64,000 nt of DNA from Picochlorum sp. 'celeri' (GCA_010909725.1 JAACMV010000023.1:1116001-1180000), one strand, 5' to 3'. Numbered from the stretch's first letter, positions 27,842 through 38,629 are shown. The notes: generated by a model not told the origin, from the sequence alone. Numbers and translations: made by a program.

Positions 27842-28295
27842 CTGTTCCCACGCCGAGGAAGACGACCCTCAACTAAATCAATAACAAAAACAACACGAGT
27901 GTATCCATGCACCCGATGATCAAAAAGCAAAACGTGAGCGAATTGGGTCCTCGCCGAGAGATCTTCAGAATCCTATGAAAACCCACGAATGGCCGCCAAC
28001 CATCTCATATCAGCATTCTACACTCTGCTTATGATATATATTTATTTCATATAGAATATACGCAAGATCTGAACCTGCTGTTACCCTGTCAAGTAGAGGC
28101 AACGATTTCAATCTGGGTCGCGCCTTTTTTTTTTCTCGGTCCCCTGATGGTCGAGTATTTCGAGGCAACCGAAACAGATCGCCTGCAGGAGTTTTCAAAT
28201 TTAAAAAAAGGAACCCTGTTCTTCTGATTTTTCGAATACCTGATCAAGTACATCCATGACCGAATGAGAGTCACACGAATTGCTTTGTGATACAC
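27842..28295. other. Divergent intergenic region
   Basis: About 450 bp between the CDCA7-like gene (minus) and CCDC47 (plus). Nothing recognised beyond presumed promoters. Confidence 0.4.
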
Positions 28296-29423
28296 ATGCT
28301 CAGCAGGATGCGGTCTCAGAGAACTCTTATCTATTCGATTTTAATCCTTCTGATAGCTTCATCGGGCGTTTTGGGGCAAGAAAGTGAGACTGCGGAGTCG
28401 AGTGTTGCTTTTCTGGGCAGGGCCTTTCGTCTGAGAAAGTTTCCAGATTACAATGCAGAGTTTGCGTTGCTTGGGTGCGCTTTACTATTGATAGTGTATA
28501 GTATTTTGGGACGGAAGAAGAATGATGGGATGGCGACGCGATATGCGAGGCAGTTGCTGCATCAGGAGTGCCCTTTGGTGCAGCAGTTTGAGCAGGTGGA
28601 TGGTGCACTCCAAAACACAGCCCCTGGGAGGTATAGCATGTACTTTACGGGACGGAGGAATATCAAAGGATGTTTGGTATCGTTTAAAATGATTCCTAGG
28701 CATGATATGGTGAGTAAGGTGATTATTGGTGCAAGGGCGAGTGATACCTTGTGCGTAGAAATTGTGTTGGAGGACAATGCAACATGGAGCACGGTGCTCT
28801 TGATGGCGATTCCAGGTGCCATGAAGGTTATTACGGAAGAGCATGCGGATGTGAGGGAGCTGACAAAGGTGGTGAATATGAATAAGGGGGGCAGTGTTGC
28901 TGTAGGCCAGTGGCCATCTGACAACATTCATGTGAGGGCAGAGCATTCCCAGGTTCTGCACGATATATTGACACCAGGCTTGATGTCATCCTTCTTTGGT
29001 AAGGATGGAGGTTACTCTGCTGTCAAGCAATATTTCAGGAGCTTGCATATTACGGATTCATACACATATAGTTCCGAGAAGAGAGTCCTGCGCATGGTTA
29101 CTGATTTGCCCCCTCCTGATGATGGAGAAATATTGTACTTGATTGTACAAACTGCTTTGACCCTTGCTGATGCCATAAGCTTTGTGAAGCAGTCTCCGGA
29201 TAGTTTGAAAAAGGCCAAGGTGGCACGAGAGACATGGGAGGCAAAAAAGCCCTCTAAAGTAGAGGAGAGGCAACGCAGACTGGAAGAAAAGCGTGCACTG
29301 AAAGAGGCACAGGACAAGGAAAAGTTAAAAAAGATGACTCCTCAGCAGCGAGAGAAGGAGATTGCCCGTCGTCAGAAGATTGAACGCGGGAGGCGCATGA
29401 AATCCATGGTAAAGAAAATGTAA
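28296..29423 (+). CDS. CCDC47 (PAT complex) orthologue
   Basis: 375 residues from the ATG at 28296; an alternative ATG follows at 28308. The N-terminus is a signal sequence or anchor (LIYSILILLIASSGVLG), then a second membrane segment (FALLGCALLLIVYSILG) is followed by the cytosolic CCDC47/DUF1682 domain (ECPLVQQFEQVDGALQ, YFTGRRNIKGCLVSFKM, FGKDGGYSAVKQYFRSLHI). The C-terminus is a charged coiled-coil tail (VEERQRRLEEKRALKEAQDK) ending in basic residues. In animals CCDC47 and Asterix form the PAT chaperone next to the ribosome-bound Sec61 channel. The stop codon overlaps a TGTAA motif (29419-29423). Confidence 0.92.
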   Translation: MLSRMRSQRTLIYSILILLIASSGVLGQESETAESSVAFLGRAFRLRKFPDYNAEFALLGCALLLIVYSILGRKKNDGMATRYARQLLHQECPLVQQFEQVDGALQNTAPGRYSMYFTGRRNIKGCLVSFKMIPRHDMVSKVIIGARASDTLCVEIVLEDNATWSTVLLMAIPGAMKVITEEHADVRELTKVVNMNKGGSVAVGQWPSDNIHVRAEHSQVLHDILTPGLMSSFFGKDGGYSAVKQYFRSLHITDSYTYSSEKRVLRMVTDLPPPDDGEILYLIVQTALTLADAISFVKQSPDSLKKAKVARETWEAKKPSKVEERQRRLEEKRALKEAQDKEKLKKMTPQQREKEIARRQKIERGRRMKSMVKKM

Positions 29424-29474
29424 CATGTCATGCTATCACCAAGAGTAGGGAGTATCTTGGCGTATTTTTTCATT

Positions 29475-29706
29475 CTAGCACCCCATCAATCCATCTCTTT
29501 CATTCAGGAGATGCCATCCCCTCCCTAGAGGAAACTGATCGTACAGTATCAACACCTGAAGAGATCTAGATCTCTCGGGAGATGCGCGGTGCCAAGCAAG
29601 ATGGTATACGATATCGGGCTTCGTCTTATCATTAAAGTAAATAACATACTCCAATATCGATAAAGAGACCATCTTTGAACAAAAAACTATAGGTACGTAG
29701 CTCCAT
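29475..29706 (-). CDS. Possible small gene opposite the 29.4-29.9 kb gap
   Basis: Two minus-strand pieces join in phase 0 across a 94-nt intron with a strong donor (GGA/GTATGT at 29649) and acceptor CTTCAG (29556). Exon 2 encodes a 26-residue end (VLILYDQFPLGRGWHLLNER). Starting at the ATG at 29706 gives 45 residues (MELRTYSFLFKDGLFIDIG then exon 2). The upstream frame stays open to about 29835 and also looks coding (ISCHECKSVKNRSS), so the gene may be longer with an unrecognised first exon. That would place its start almost against the divergent gene at 29878. No homology recognised. Confidence 0.25.
29560..29575. repeat. 16-bp palindrome AGAGATCTAGATCTCT
   Basis: Perfect palindrome with the same AGAGATCT half-site as the 18-bp element at 6289-6306, with a 0-bp instead of a 2-bp spacer. 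It lies in the gene-poor interval between CCDC47 and the Cys-rich gene. Confidence 0.55.
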
Positions 29707-29877
29707 GTTTGTAAACCCAATACAAACATGGGGACGCCGCTCTATCCGAGAGGACCGATTCTTCACGCTCTTGCATTCGTGACAAGATATTTGATCGATT
29801 TGTGGTATCTTTGTGGACAAAACAACGATATTTGTGCAGGGTTACCTTGAATTTCTCAGTTTCATCATATCGGAATC

Positions 29878-30261
29878 ATGGGACGCGTGCTGTTATTCGC
29901 AAGCCTTGCTGTGCTCTTTTCCTGCGCTTATTTTGTGGAGGCAAGCCACTGCAGGAATAGTCACCGACCAATATCCTGCTGTGCTGATTCGAGGGTCGTG
30001 AGGAAGAATGGCGAGTGGGTCATGCAGTGCAAGAAGTGTGACTCTGGGTACAAGCCTTCTTCCAGCAAAGAACAGTGCGTGCCAAAGAAAGACTGCAAGA
30101 AAGGGTATGGACCAGGTCCAATGGGATTGAACGAAGATCAGTGCATCAAGTGCTCTGACGAGAATTGCAAGCATTGCAATCAGGTATTCTACGACTGCAC
30201 AGAATGCAAGAGCAACTATCTCTTGGACCCTCAGGGTGCTTGTCAGCCCAGGCTGTTCTGA
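29878..30261 (+). CDS. Small secreted Cys-rich protein
   Basis: 127 residues from ATG 29878. A clear signal peptide (MGRVLLFASLAVLFSCAYF) with likely cleavage after VEA. The mature ~105 residues hold about 17 cysteines in repeats of the CxxC-DSGYKP, CVPKKDC, CIKCSDENCKHC, DCTECKSNYLL type. That resembles furin-like or growth-factor-receptor Cys-rich modules with CxxC knuckles. No membrane anchor, so likely secreted or cell-surface. Function unknown. Its stop is 19 nt from that of eIF3i. Confidence 0.75.
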   Translation: MGRVLLFASLAVLFSCAYFVEASHCRNSHRPISCCADSRVVRKNGEWVMQCKKCDSGYKPSSSKEQCVPKKDCKKGYGPGPMGLNEDQCIKCSDENCKHCNQVFYDCTECKSNYLLDPQGACQPRLF

Positions 30262-30280
30262 TCGTCATAATTACATGATA

Positions 30281-31455
30281 TCAATTTCCGCCTGTAAAAT
30301 AATCGGCGTCAAAGTGATGCAGGCGCACATATCCTTCCTCTCCACCAGAGGCAAACCCTGTGCCATCTGGAGTGAAAGCCACAGTGTTGATTGGTCCGAA
30401 ATGGCCACTAACATTTGCAAATTCGTCCTTGTAAATCTTATGGAAGAAGCGTGCTTCGAAATGACCAGCCTTATCTGATGTGGTTGTCACCTTGGACGCC
30501 TCTTGTCCTCCTCCAATCAACACATGATCATGTGTAGGGGATAATGCAGCAGAGTTAATGGGGACCTGAGAGGAGAAAGTCTTCAGCTCCTGAAGAGTCT
30601 GTGAATCTAATATCTTGGCGGATTGGTCAGCAGAAGCGGTGATGATGTGAGTACCGTCAACTGACATTTGCATATCACCAATGGTGGCCTTGTGCACCTG
30701 CTCCTCCTGAATCATCTTTCCAGTCTCAACATCCCACCTGCGAACACACCCATCCTCTGAGGTGCTGATCAGTGTCTTATTCAGATCAGCCCATAAGATC
30801 CTAGTGATACGTCCCCTTGGACCAGTCATAGAGGCCAAAACCTCCCCGCTCTGCTCGCTACTATCATCTGCAATCTTGACAAGGCGAATGGCAGACACAG
30901 AGTCCATAAATGGATCCGTCGAAATAGCCGCCATCGTATCACCTACATTGAACTTGACAGCTCGACAAGGCTCGTGAAACTGAAACTTGAACAATTCATC
31001 ACCATTTGTGATATCCCAGAGCCTCACAGTGGAATCTCCCGCACCAGTCATCAACACGGATGTATCATACGTCGTATCCGTCGTCCACACCGCTCCATTA
31101 TGCCCATTGAATGTCCCAGCACGCTCTCCATTATCTGCCCACCATAAATTTACATTGCTATCTTTACCGCATGTGATGAGAAAATCTCCTTCCCTCGTGA
31201 AACTGCAGGTAGCAAGACACAACGCAGTGAGTGAGCCCAGCTCTTGTCACAGCATAATCTCGATGGCTCATATTGATACAACAAAGAGGTAAAATTACAT
31301 GACAGAACACCAAGAGATCCTCAAATGAACGAAAAGCCACTGCTACGATGGGTGCCGCCGGGACTCGGTCGTTCATTCGGGCTCCCCTGTGTAAACAAGA
31401 CGTACGATACTTGATTCAAAGGACGAGTATGCCCTTGAAGAATATAAGGCCTCAT
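30281..31455 (-). CDS. Translation initiation factor eIF3 subunit I (WD40)
   Basis: Two exons, 31455-31406 and 31202-30281, give 323 residues. Exon 1 encodes MRPYILQGHTRPLNQVS and ends at TC/GTACGT; exon 2 starts after CTGCAG and continues with FTREGDFLITCGKD. That exactly matches the start of eIF3i (M-P-LLxGH-RP-TxxxxNREGDLL). The protein is a seven-bladed WD40 propeller (VNLWWADNGERAGTFNGH, STVRLWDITNG, CVRRWDVETGK, YVRLHHFDADYF). eIF3i docks with eIF3b and eIF3g on the 43S complex. The 203-nt intron is one of the longest in the window. The related subunit gene eIF3j lies about 6 kb away. Confidence 0.93.
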
Positions 31456-31926
31456 ATCCCCCTACTAATACTACGAATATACCCAGAACTAAAACCAACG
31501 CAGTCAATGAGACACGGCCAGAGTACAGTATCTGACAACAAACTCTATCAACCAATACCCCTGCGGTGGTATTCTAATAATTAATTCAATTCAGGTATGA
31601 AAATTGCACAGACGGAAGGCTTGCAAGGGTGTATCATGCAAGAAAATGAAAAGGACATCTTGGTATCAAATGTATCAAACTAGGAGTACTGTTGCCTGGT
31701 TGTTGCTTCAGAGGTACCCCGTGCATCTAATAGTCTAGAAATATCAATAGAAATAGCAGCCTTGGTAGAGAAGAGGACGTCAGCCTCTCTTGCGGGTGGA
31801 AGACAGGCGTGTTGACTGCCTTCTGGACTGCTTTTGTTGGGACATTCTAGGCGGATGGATGGGCTGTTTGGTCATCGACATTGATCTTTGTGATACAATA
31901 ATTGTTTGTGAGTGAAGAGAAGGTTG
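31456..31926. other. Divergent intergenic region
   Basis: 470 bp between eIF3i (minus) and importin-11 (plus). No ORF or RNA with support. Confidence 0.4.
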
Positions 31927-34900
31927 ATGATGGACCAGACTGAGAGAGATTTGGAAGGAGGGGCAGGGCCCCTCACTCCAGAGGACCTGCCGAGAATCTT
32001 CACGCTCTTGTCCCAATCCCTGAGTCCTGTGGCTGAGATTCAGAAAGACTCGGATACAAAGCTACGGGGGATGGAGCTGAGGCAGAATTTTTGTTCCTGT
32101 TTGGTGGAGATTGTGTCTCATGTAGAGGCAGAGAGGTCAGGCAGGTGGCTGGCAAGCGTGTACTTGAAGAATATAATCGCTCGGAACTGGAGGACGAGGC
32201 TGAGAGGGGTTATATCACCTGAAGAAAAGGCATATTTGAGAGAGAAACTGATGGCGTTGCTGGATGACCCGGATGACCAGATTGGATTGCAGGTGGCTGT
32301 TGCTCTGGCCAAGGTTGGCAGGGTGGATTATCCAAAGGAGTGGCCAGATCTATTCGAGGTGCTGCTCGGTCGGATATGCCGAGGCGATGAGGATGACCAC
32401 CGAGTTCGTCGGACATATATTGCATTGCATTTGCTTCTGAAAGAGCTGGGGTCAAAGAGGTTGGCAATAGACCAGAAGAATTTTGAGACACTGTGCAGTG
32501 ATGTTCTATATGGTCCTGTGTTTCAAATGTGGATGAATGATGTGGAGCGCCTCGGATCATCAGTGAATGCATCACATGATTTTAAAGGGATCTTAATTCA
32601 GCGGATTGTGCTGCAACTCAAGTGCCTGAAGAGGATTTTGATACAAGGGTTTCAGAGTGATTCAAAGACCCTTGTGATTGCCAGCCAGGTAGAGAGGAGT
32701 TGCCCTGTGCTTGTCCAGGCGTTACAGTCATGGATTTCCGCGACAGACGAGCTTGTTACGGTTCTAGAGGGAGCAATATTAAAGAGTTTAAGGATTTTGG
32801 TGGGAATTCAAGAGGCGCATTGCTGGGCATTTGCTGGGAGTCTTGTTCCCTTTCTGGAACTGGCTTGTCAGCAATTGGCTGCTCCGCGTCTTTGGGCCGA
32901 AGGCAAATATGTGAAATCGTTGCTTACTGGGGTTTATAATGTATTGAAGTGCCCAGGATATCGAGGCTCCTCCTCTGCATTGGTCATGACTGCTGGGAAA
33001 GCGAGAGAGCAAAAGGCGCAACTTGAAAGCATGGCAGAGCATGTGAAGCCTGTCCTTCGAGGATTCTTCGCCGGAGGTCGTGACGCGACATTTTTATGTC
33101 AAATCATTATTGAGAGGTATTTTGTGCACAGTCAAGACGAATTGCTCCTGTGGGAGACGAATGGAGAGGAGTTTCACCAAGAAATGGAGCACTCTGCAAA
33201 TGAGGAAACAATCAGAGGGTGCGCAGAATTAGTTCACACCGCGCTTTTGGAGTCCAACAGAGAATCTTTAGCACCTTGCATCGTAGAAAAGCTTCATTTG
33301 TGTAGATTTGGTGATACCCAGACCGTAGAAGAATATGGAGCCAGGTCATGTGTTTCAGCCACAAGTCCATCAGCTTTGCAGGCTGCTGCTGTGCTGCATT
33401 CATTTGCCCTCGGGGCATATGATCTACACGATTTTGTAGACTTTGGAAAGACTTTGAATAGTTTGATTATCCCCATTATTTCCTCCAGAGAAATTGCAGC
33501 CCCAATACGGCGAGAAGGGCTGCGAGTCTTGTCATTCTGGGTCTCAAAGCTTAAACCTCATGATCGACCTGGTTTGTATCGACTGCTGCTTTCAGTCCTT
33601 GGGGAACATGACCCCGTCATTCATTTAATGGCATGCAGTGTTCTCCAAAGTCTTATGGAAGATTGGGATTTTGATGTGGAGCAATTTCGAGAGTTTGTGC
33701 CAGAGGCAGTGCACACCTTGATCAGAATTTTGGCGCAATGCACAGATTATGAATCCCAGCTTGAGGTGTTTTCGGTGCTGAATCTGGTGATCGATCATCT
33801 TCAGGAGAGGACGATCGAATGCGCTCCAGTTATTCTTCAAATGATTCCAGAGCTTTGGCAGAGGGCAGAGGGCCAGAGTTTGCTCAAGATTCAAATCATG
33901 CTTGCACTGCAGAGGCTCGTGCACGCTCTTGGTAAGGATTCTCCAATGGCGTATCCTGTAGTGCTTCCTATTCTGCGCTTTGTTATTGATAGAAACAACC
34001 AGGATCCTACAAATGCTCTGGAAGATGGTATTTTGCTGTGGATTGTTGTTCTCAGAAATGCCCCAGAGCCAGTACCAGATGTGGTGGGCCCAGTTGAGAG
34101 CTTACTTCACATCATGGGAATGAGCAGTGAGCATATTTTAACTGGAACCAGGTGCATTACCTCTTCTGTGCTATTGTACCGCGATCTCATCCTCGAAAAT
34201 TATGGCAATGAGATCAATAGAGTGCTGGGTGGTTACGTGGGGACAGTCAAGGACAGGGCCATGATTGATGTTGTCTCCTGTCTAGACGTTATATTTCAAG
34301 CATGCCCCAAGTACGGATTGCAATGTATAGTAGGAAGCATAGCAGCTCTTGTACTGGATATCTTTGACAAGAATAAAGGAGTGATTGTGATTGCACCTGT
34401 TCTTGTTTTGTTGAGCCGTATTTCCATTGCACACGGCCCCAATCAAATACAGCTGTTATTTGAGTATGCATGTCAGAGCAACCGAGAAAAAGTGGAGGCT
34501 ATTTTAGATACAAATGCAGCAGCCTATACATCGATACCAAATGCCTCTGCTTGTGATAGATTGTTTGCCTGCTTTTTGGATCTTTGGGTACGACAATTTG
34601 ATGGCATTGGTCAAACTGGCATGAGAAAAATAGCTGCCCTGGGCTTGTGCTCTATCCTTCAAGCAAGCATACCCGGGCTCTTGGAACGATTAGGAGATAT
34701 TGTGTCACACGTGACAGGTGTGTGGTTCGAAGTGGAGGGCCCAGAGGCCGAGCCTGATCCCATGGCTCTGTCCTTCCCAATAGCAGGTATGGGGCCACGA
34801 GATGACCTCGTTCCTGTTTCCGTGGATTTGGAGGAGGCAGAGGGAGAGTTATCAAGGCGAAAGGCTTTGTTCGAACAGAGTCCAATCGTGACTTTGAAGA

Positions 34901-35034
34901 TTGCAAGTTACTTTAGAGAAAGCCTGTCCAAAGCCTCTCTTGCATACGGTGACGTGCTGCAGGGTTCACTACATGGGCTGGATCCAGCGATTCGAGAGCA
35001 GATGGAAGTGATGCTTGGATCTAAGGGTATCTGA
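31927..35034 (+). CDS. Importin-11-like nuclear import receptor
   Basis: 1035 residues from ATG 31927, no intron. Karyopherin-beta family. Residues about 30-115 are the importin-beta N-terminal RanGTP-binding domain (SLSPVAEIQKDSDTKL, WLASVYLKNIIARNW, AVALAKVGRVDYPKEWPDLF). The rest is an all-helical HEAT-repeat solenoid. The WPDLF motif and total length near 1,000 fit the IPO11/KA120 branch, which imports ubiquitin-conjugating enzymes and other cargo. Acts at the nuclear pore. Branch assignment is by overall resemblance; superfamily is certain. Confidence 0.85.
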   Translation: MMDQTERDLEGGAGPLTPEDLPRIFTLLSQSLSPVAEIQKDSDTKLRGMELRQNFCSCLVEIVSHVEAERSGRWLASVYLKNIIARNWRTRLRGVISPEEKAYLREKLMALLDDPDDQIGLQVAVALAKVGRVDYPKEWPDLFEVLLGRICRGDEDDHRVRRTYIALHLLLKELGSKRLAIDQKNFETLCSDVLYGPVFQMWMNDVERLGSSVNASHDFKGILIQRIVLQLKCLKRILIQGFQSDSKTLVIASQVERSCPVLVQALQSWISATDELVTVLEGAILKSLRILVGIQEAHCWAFAGSLVPFLELACQQLAAPRLWAEGKYVKSLLTGVYNVLKCPGYRGSSSALVMTAGKAREQKAQLESMAEHVKPVLRGFFAGGRDATFLCQIIIERYFVHSQDELLLWETNGEEFHQEMEHSANEETIRGCAELVHTALLESNRESLAPCIVEKLHLCRFGDTQTVEEYGARSCVSATSPSALQAAAVLHSFALGAYDLHDFVDFGKTLNSLIIPIISSREIAAPIRREGLRVLSFWVSKLKPHDRPGLYRLLLSVLGEHDPVIHLMACSVLQSLMEDWDFDVEQFREFVPEAVHTLIRILAQCTDYESQLEVFSVLNLVIDHLQERTIECAPVILQMIPELWQRAEGQSLLKIQIMLALQRLVHALGKDSPMAYPVVLPILRFVIDRNNQDPTNALEDGILLWIVVLRNAPEPVPDVVGPVESLLHIMGMSSEHILTGTRCITSSVLLYRDLILENYGNEINRVLGGYVGTVKDRAMIDVVSCLDVIFQACPKYGLQCIVGSIAALVLDIFDKNKGVIVIAPVLVLLSRISIAHGPNQIQLLFEYACQSNREKVEAILDTNAAAYTSIPNASACDRLFACFLDLWVRQFDGIGQTGMRKIAALGLCSILQASIPGLLERLGDIVSHVTGVWFEVEGPEAEPDPMALSFPIAGMGPRDDLVPVSVDLEEAEGELSRRKALFEQSPIVTLKIASYFRESLSKASLAYGDVLQGSLHGLDPAIREQMEVMLGSKGI

Positions 35035-35151
35035 CAGCAGGAATTACATGTATATACGTACTATGATATCTTTGTTTGTGTACGCAATACCGAGCAATTG
35101 CCAAAGTGTCTTCATCCGGTATTGCAGGAAATGAAACTGTTTAAAAAGTAC

Positions 35152-36931
35152 TCAGGCCGCAATATTCTTGAAATTCTTCCACACGGCATTATCTAATCTC
35201 TTCACCATTGCTTTGATCTGAGCTCCTGGGCCTAGTTCATGCAGCTGCGTTTTACCTGCTCCAATCATGGCCTTGAGAGTTGGCTCCCATCTAACAGGTT
35301 CCACAAGCTGTCTTGGCAAAAGTGATCTGATCTCCTCTGCATCTTTGAACATTTCTCCTGTGACGTTAGAATACACGGGTATGACAGGGTCGTTGATGGT
35401 AACTTTGTCCAAGGCTGCGACCAACGCATCCCTGGCAGGGGCCATAAGGGATGTGTGGAAAGCACCTGATACAGCCACCTGGACAGCTTTCAGAGCACCC
35501 TTCTGCGTTGCAAGCTTTTGCACCTCTTCCAACGCTGCTTTGTGTCCTGATACGACTCTTCCCTGTGGGAACAAGTAGTTGGCAATCTGACACACTTTGT
35601 CGGGCATCTGTTCACGAACTTGCTTGCAGATACCCTCCAGATCATCATCACCAAGCCCAACAACTGACAACATTCCATGGGGATCTCCTTGTTTGGCAGC
35701 CTCAGCCATACTTTCTGCTCTGACCTTGACAACACTGATTCCGTCCTCAAACGACATGGCCCCAGAAAACACCAGGGCCGTGTACTCTCCAAGAGAAAGG
35801 CCTGCAGTGGCTGCAACAGAATCTACCAGAGATGGATTCTCTGCGCGAACCTTCTCGACTGCTGCCAAGCCAGCAACAAACAAAGCCGGCTGCGAGTGGA
35901 TTGTATTATCCAAATCTTCCTTTGGCCCTTCATTGCACAATTTAAGCAAATCATATCCCAAGACTTTTGTGGCAGTCTCCAGCATTTTCTTCACTGCTGG
36001 AAGGTCCTTGGTCTCATTCAACATGCCCACAGCTTGGGAACCTTGTCCTGGAAACAAAAATGCTACTGGACCTTGAGCAGGCGCCTTTTTCACCGGCAAA
36101 GGCCCTCCAGAAGCAATAGCCTCTGCTCTCGCTTTCCTGCGGCGCTCCTTGGCAGCTTTGCGCTCCTCGGCATCCTTTGATCTTTTCGCATCTTCAGGAA
36201 ACACAGGATCATAATCAACTTTCCATGTCCTGACCTCGTCCAGACCATAATCATACAATGTCCACCAATCACCAATCATAGCATGAGGCTCCCTGACTTT
36301 CTTCACTTTTGCATATTTCTTCTCCAACTTGATCAACTTTTCCCTCACATCTCCTTCATCAGTTGCCACTTCAACAGGTGTCTTTTTCCCAGGGTTCAAA
36401 TATGGATCATACTCTTCAGTCTTGAGAGATGGATCAGCTCCCCTGGACAAGAGATATTCATAAATCTCCAAGTACCCATCATAGTGTGCCAAATACGCAG
36501 CTCTATGCAAGGGAGTGAACCCTTTCTCATCCCTCTGATTCACTTCAGCACCGTTATTCAATAAATGATGCAACATATCCAACTGCTTGTACGTTGTCGC
36601 AAAATGCACAGGTGCCCCTGCTCCATTATCCTGAGTGATAAAATACGGGTCAGCCTCCATAACCTTGGCCAACTGCTCTGGATCTCCCAATCTAATAGAG
36701 CTATAGAAAGCAATCGGTGGATACTTTGGAACCGGAGGATACCTGCATTCAACACACGGTGTGGACGACAAGGTTACAACAACCAGTCAACACGGCCATT
36801 CAAGAGCAACGCCAAGGCCAAAAGACCCTATATCCGAGTCTATTGTGATTTAACCTCTTCAATAATCTTATAAATAGGACATACCTCCCCGTTGCCGTCA
36901 TATCCCGTCCCATTCGCCTTTTGTTGGTCAT
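35152..36931 (-). CDS. Ankyrin repeats fused to malonyl-CoA:ACP transacylase
   Basis: Two exons, 36931-36885 and 36742-35152, give 545 residues. The donor is GGGAG/GTATGT, the acceptor AATGCAG, and the intron is 142 nt. Residues about 20-165 are ankyrin repeats (GAGAPVHFATTYKQLDML, KGFTPLHRAAYLAHYDGYLE, KTPVEVATDEGDVREKL). A linker with GDWWTLYDYG and a charged helix (EERKAAKERRRKARAEAIA) leads to a full FabD-type transacylase at about 235-545. It has the FLFPGQGSQAVGM start, the nucleophile elbow GLSLGEY (Ser near 331), a later Arg (VKVRAESM) and the active His in SGAFHTSLM. MCAT loads malonyl groups on ACP for type II fatty acid synthesis in the plastid. The short N-terminus (MTNKRRMGRDMTATGRYPPV) is not an obvious transit peptide. 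Confidence 0.9.
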
Positions 36932-37263
36932 TGTAATCGTCTGTTGATCACCTCGTGTTGATACAGATACACCCTATAATGGTGGATGTGCGATGGAAAA
37001 CAATAATATGTCTGAATATGGTGTATCTGAATGAATGATACACTGATTTATTTGATTTCTGAGAAACATCGGACGACTGGACGATTCAGTCAACGTTTGC
37101 AGTACCTGGTTGAGATTTCACAGTACCTTGCAATTCCAAGGGAAGGAATTGCAATGTATCATTCGATACGAAAGTGATTACATCATGGACCTAGACGACA
37201 ATGATGAGGGAGAAAGAATCATTCATAAGGCAACGTTACTACTACACGCATGAAATTGGTTGA
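36932..37263. other. Intergenic region upstream of ankyrin-MCAT
   Basis: 332 bp between CHL27's stop and the MCAT start, both on the minus strand. Nothing recognised. Confidence 0.4.
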
Positions 37264-38594
37264 TTAGTACTGAACTGCCATTTCTTCCTCAATGTCAGCA
37301 GATCCAACACGCTTGGTTGGTCCAAAGAAGAGGGACAGGCATCCAGTGGCAATGCCCAGGATGGCAGGCAATTTCTGCAACGTTTTCACAAAGTCTGGGG
37401 CATTGCTCTTTCCGATATCCACAATCTTCTGGTTGCACTCCACCATCTTGTCCAAGATGTTGAAGAACTCTGGGTGCTCAACATCTGGAACCTCTGGGAA
37501 GATTCTCTCGGTTGTTCTATTGGTCTCGACAATCACGTGCTGGTTGAACTTGGTTGTCTCCATACCCAAAGACTCGTAGAAAGCAGTTCTCTGGTGATCG
37601 TTCAAGTACATGGTGATGTACACTGACAGGCAGAAGAAGCGAGACCACATGCGTGCCTGGAAGTCGTTCAAGAGCTCTGGGCGAGCCTTCAGCACAGCAG
37701 CCAAAAAGTCTCCGTGGCGGGACTCGTCCTGGCACCAGTTCTCAAAGTACTCGAACATTGGGTACAGCTGGTTGTCTGGGTTTCTCTGCAAGTGTCTATA
37801 GATTGAAATGTACCTCCAGTATCCAATCTTCTCAGACAAGTAGGTGGCATAGACAATGAACTTTGGCTTGAAGAAGGTGTATGTTCTATTCTTTGTCAGG
37901 AATCCCAAATCCAAAGCGAGGTTGAAGTCGGACAATGCCTTGTTGATGAAACCGGCGTGGCGAGCCTCATCCCTGCTGAGGAGAGTGAAGATCTCAGCCA
38001 CCACTGGGTTGCTATCCTTGAGGCGACGTCCCAACTCTTTGTACAACAAGAATCCAGAGAACTCTGCTGTGCACGATCTCTCCAAGAACTCAATGAAGAT
38101 CTTTCTGGTTGGACCAGAGATCTTATCAGCGGCAGCCTTGAAGGTGTCGTTACGGACAAAATGGGTCTGGTTGTAGTCCCTTCTGAACTCGTTCAACATG
38201 GCCTCCAACTCATCCATTCTCAGATTTGGGTTCTTGTCCAAATCGAACAAGTCAGCCATCTCATCGAAATCGGTGGTGTAGAATCTGCATCGCGATAACA
38301 ACAATGTCAGTCAGAAGTGTGACGATAAGGATGGGGAGACGTGTCCTCTCCCGAGCGACCCACGTGCCCCGACCACACAACCTACGACCGTACATACCTT
38401 GGTGTCAAAATTGTTTCCTCGGCAGCCACCTTGACTCCCTTTCTCATTAATTCGAATCCTTCATCACTCACTTGAGCAGATGCCTGCACACGGCGAGCAA
38501 CGGTCCTTCTGGCAGGGAAACGAGCTGATTTCTGCTGTGGAGCAACAGCCACGGACCCACGGAGGTTCTTCTGAGCAATTGATACGGAATTCAT
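37264..38594 (-). CDS. CHL27: Mg-protoporphyrin IX monomethyl ester cyclase (AcsF/CHL27)
   Basis: Two exons, 38594-38398 and 38284-37264, give 405 residues. The donor is CCAAG/GTATGT, the acceptor GATGCAG and the intron 113 nt. This membrane-bound diiron oxygenase forms the isocyclic E ring of chlorophyll in plastids. The first ~40 residues are a transit peptide ([20 protein letters not shown]). The mature protein begins with [20 protein letters not shown], the AcsF signature. Two ExxH iron motifs are visible ([18 protein letters not shown]), with acidic partners in [12 protein letters not shown] long hydrophobic stretch near [14 protein letters not shown] fits membrane association. Full length for the family. 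A 67-codon ORF ends 35 nt upstream on the same strand. Confidence 0.96.
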
Positions 38595-38629
38595 TGTTAA
38601 GTAGCACGTATTGGTAATAATAATAATTA

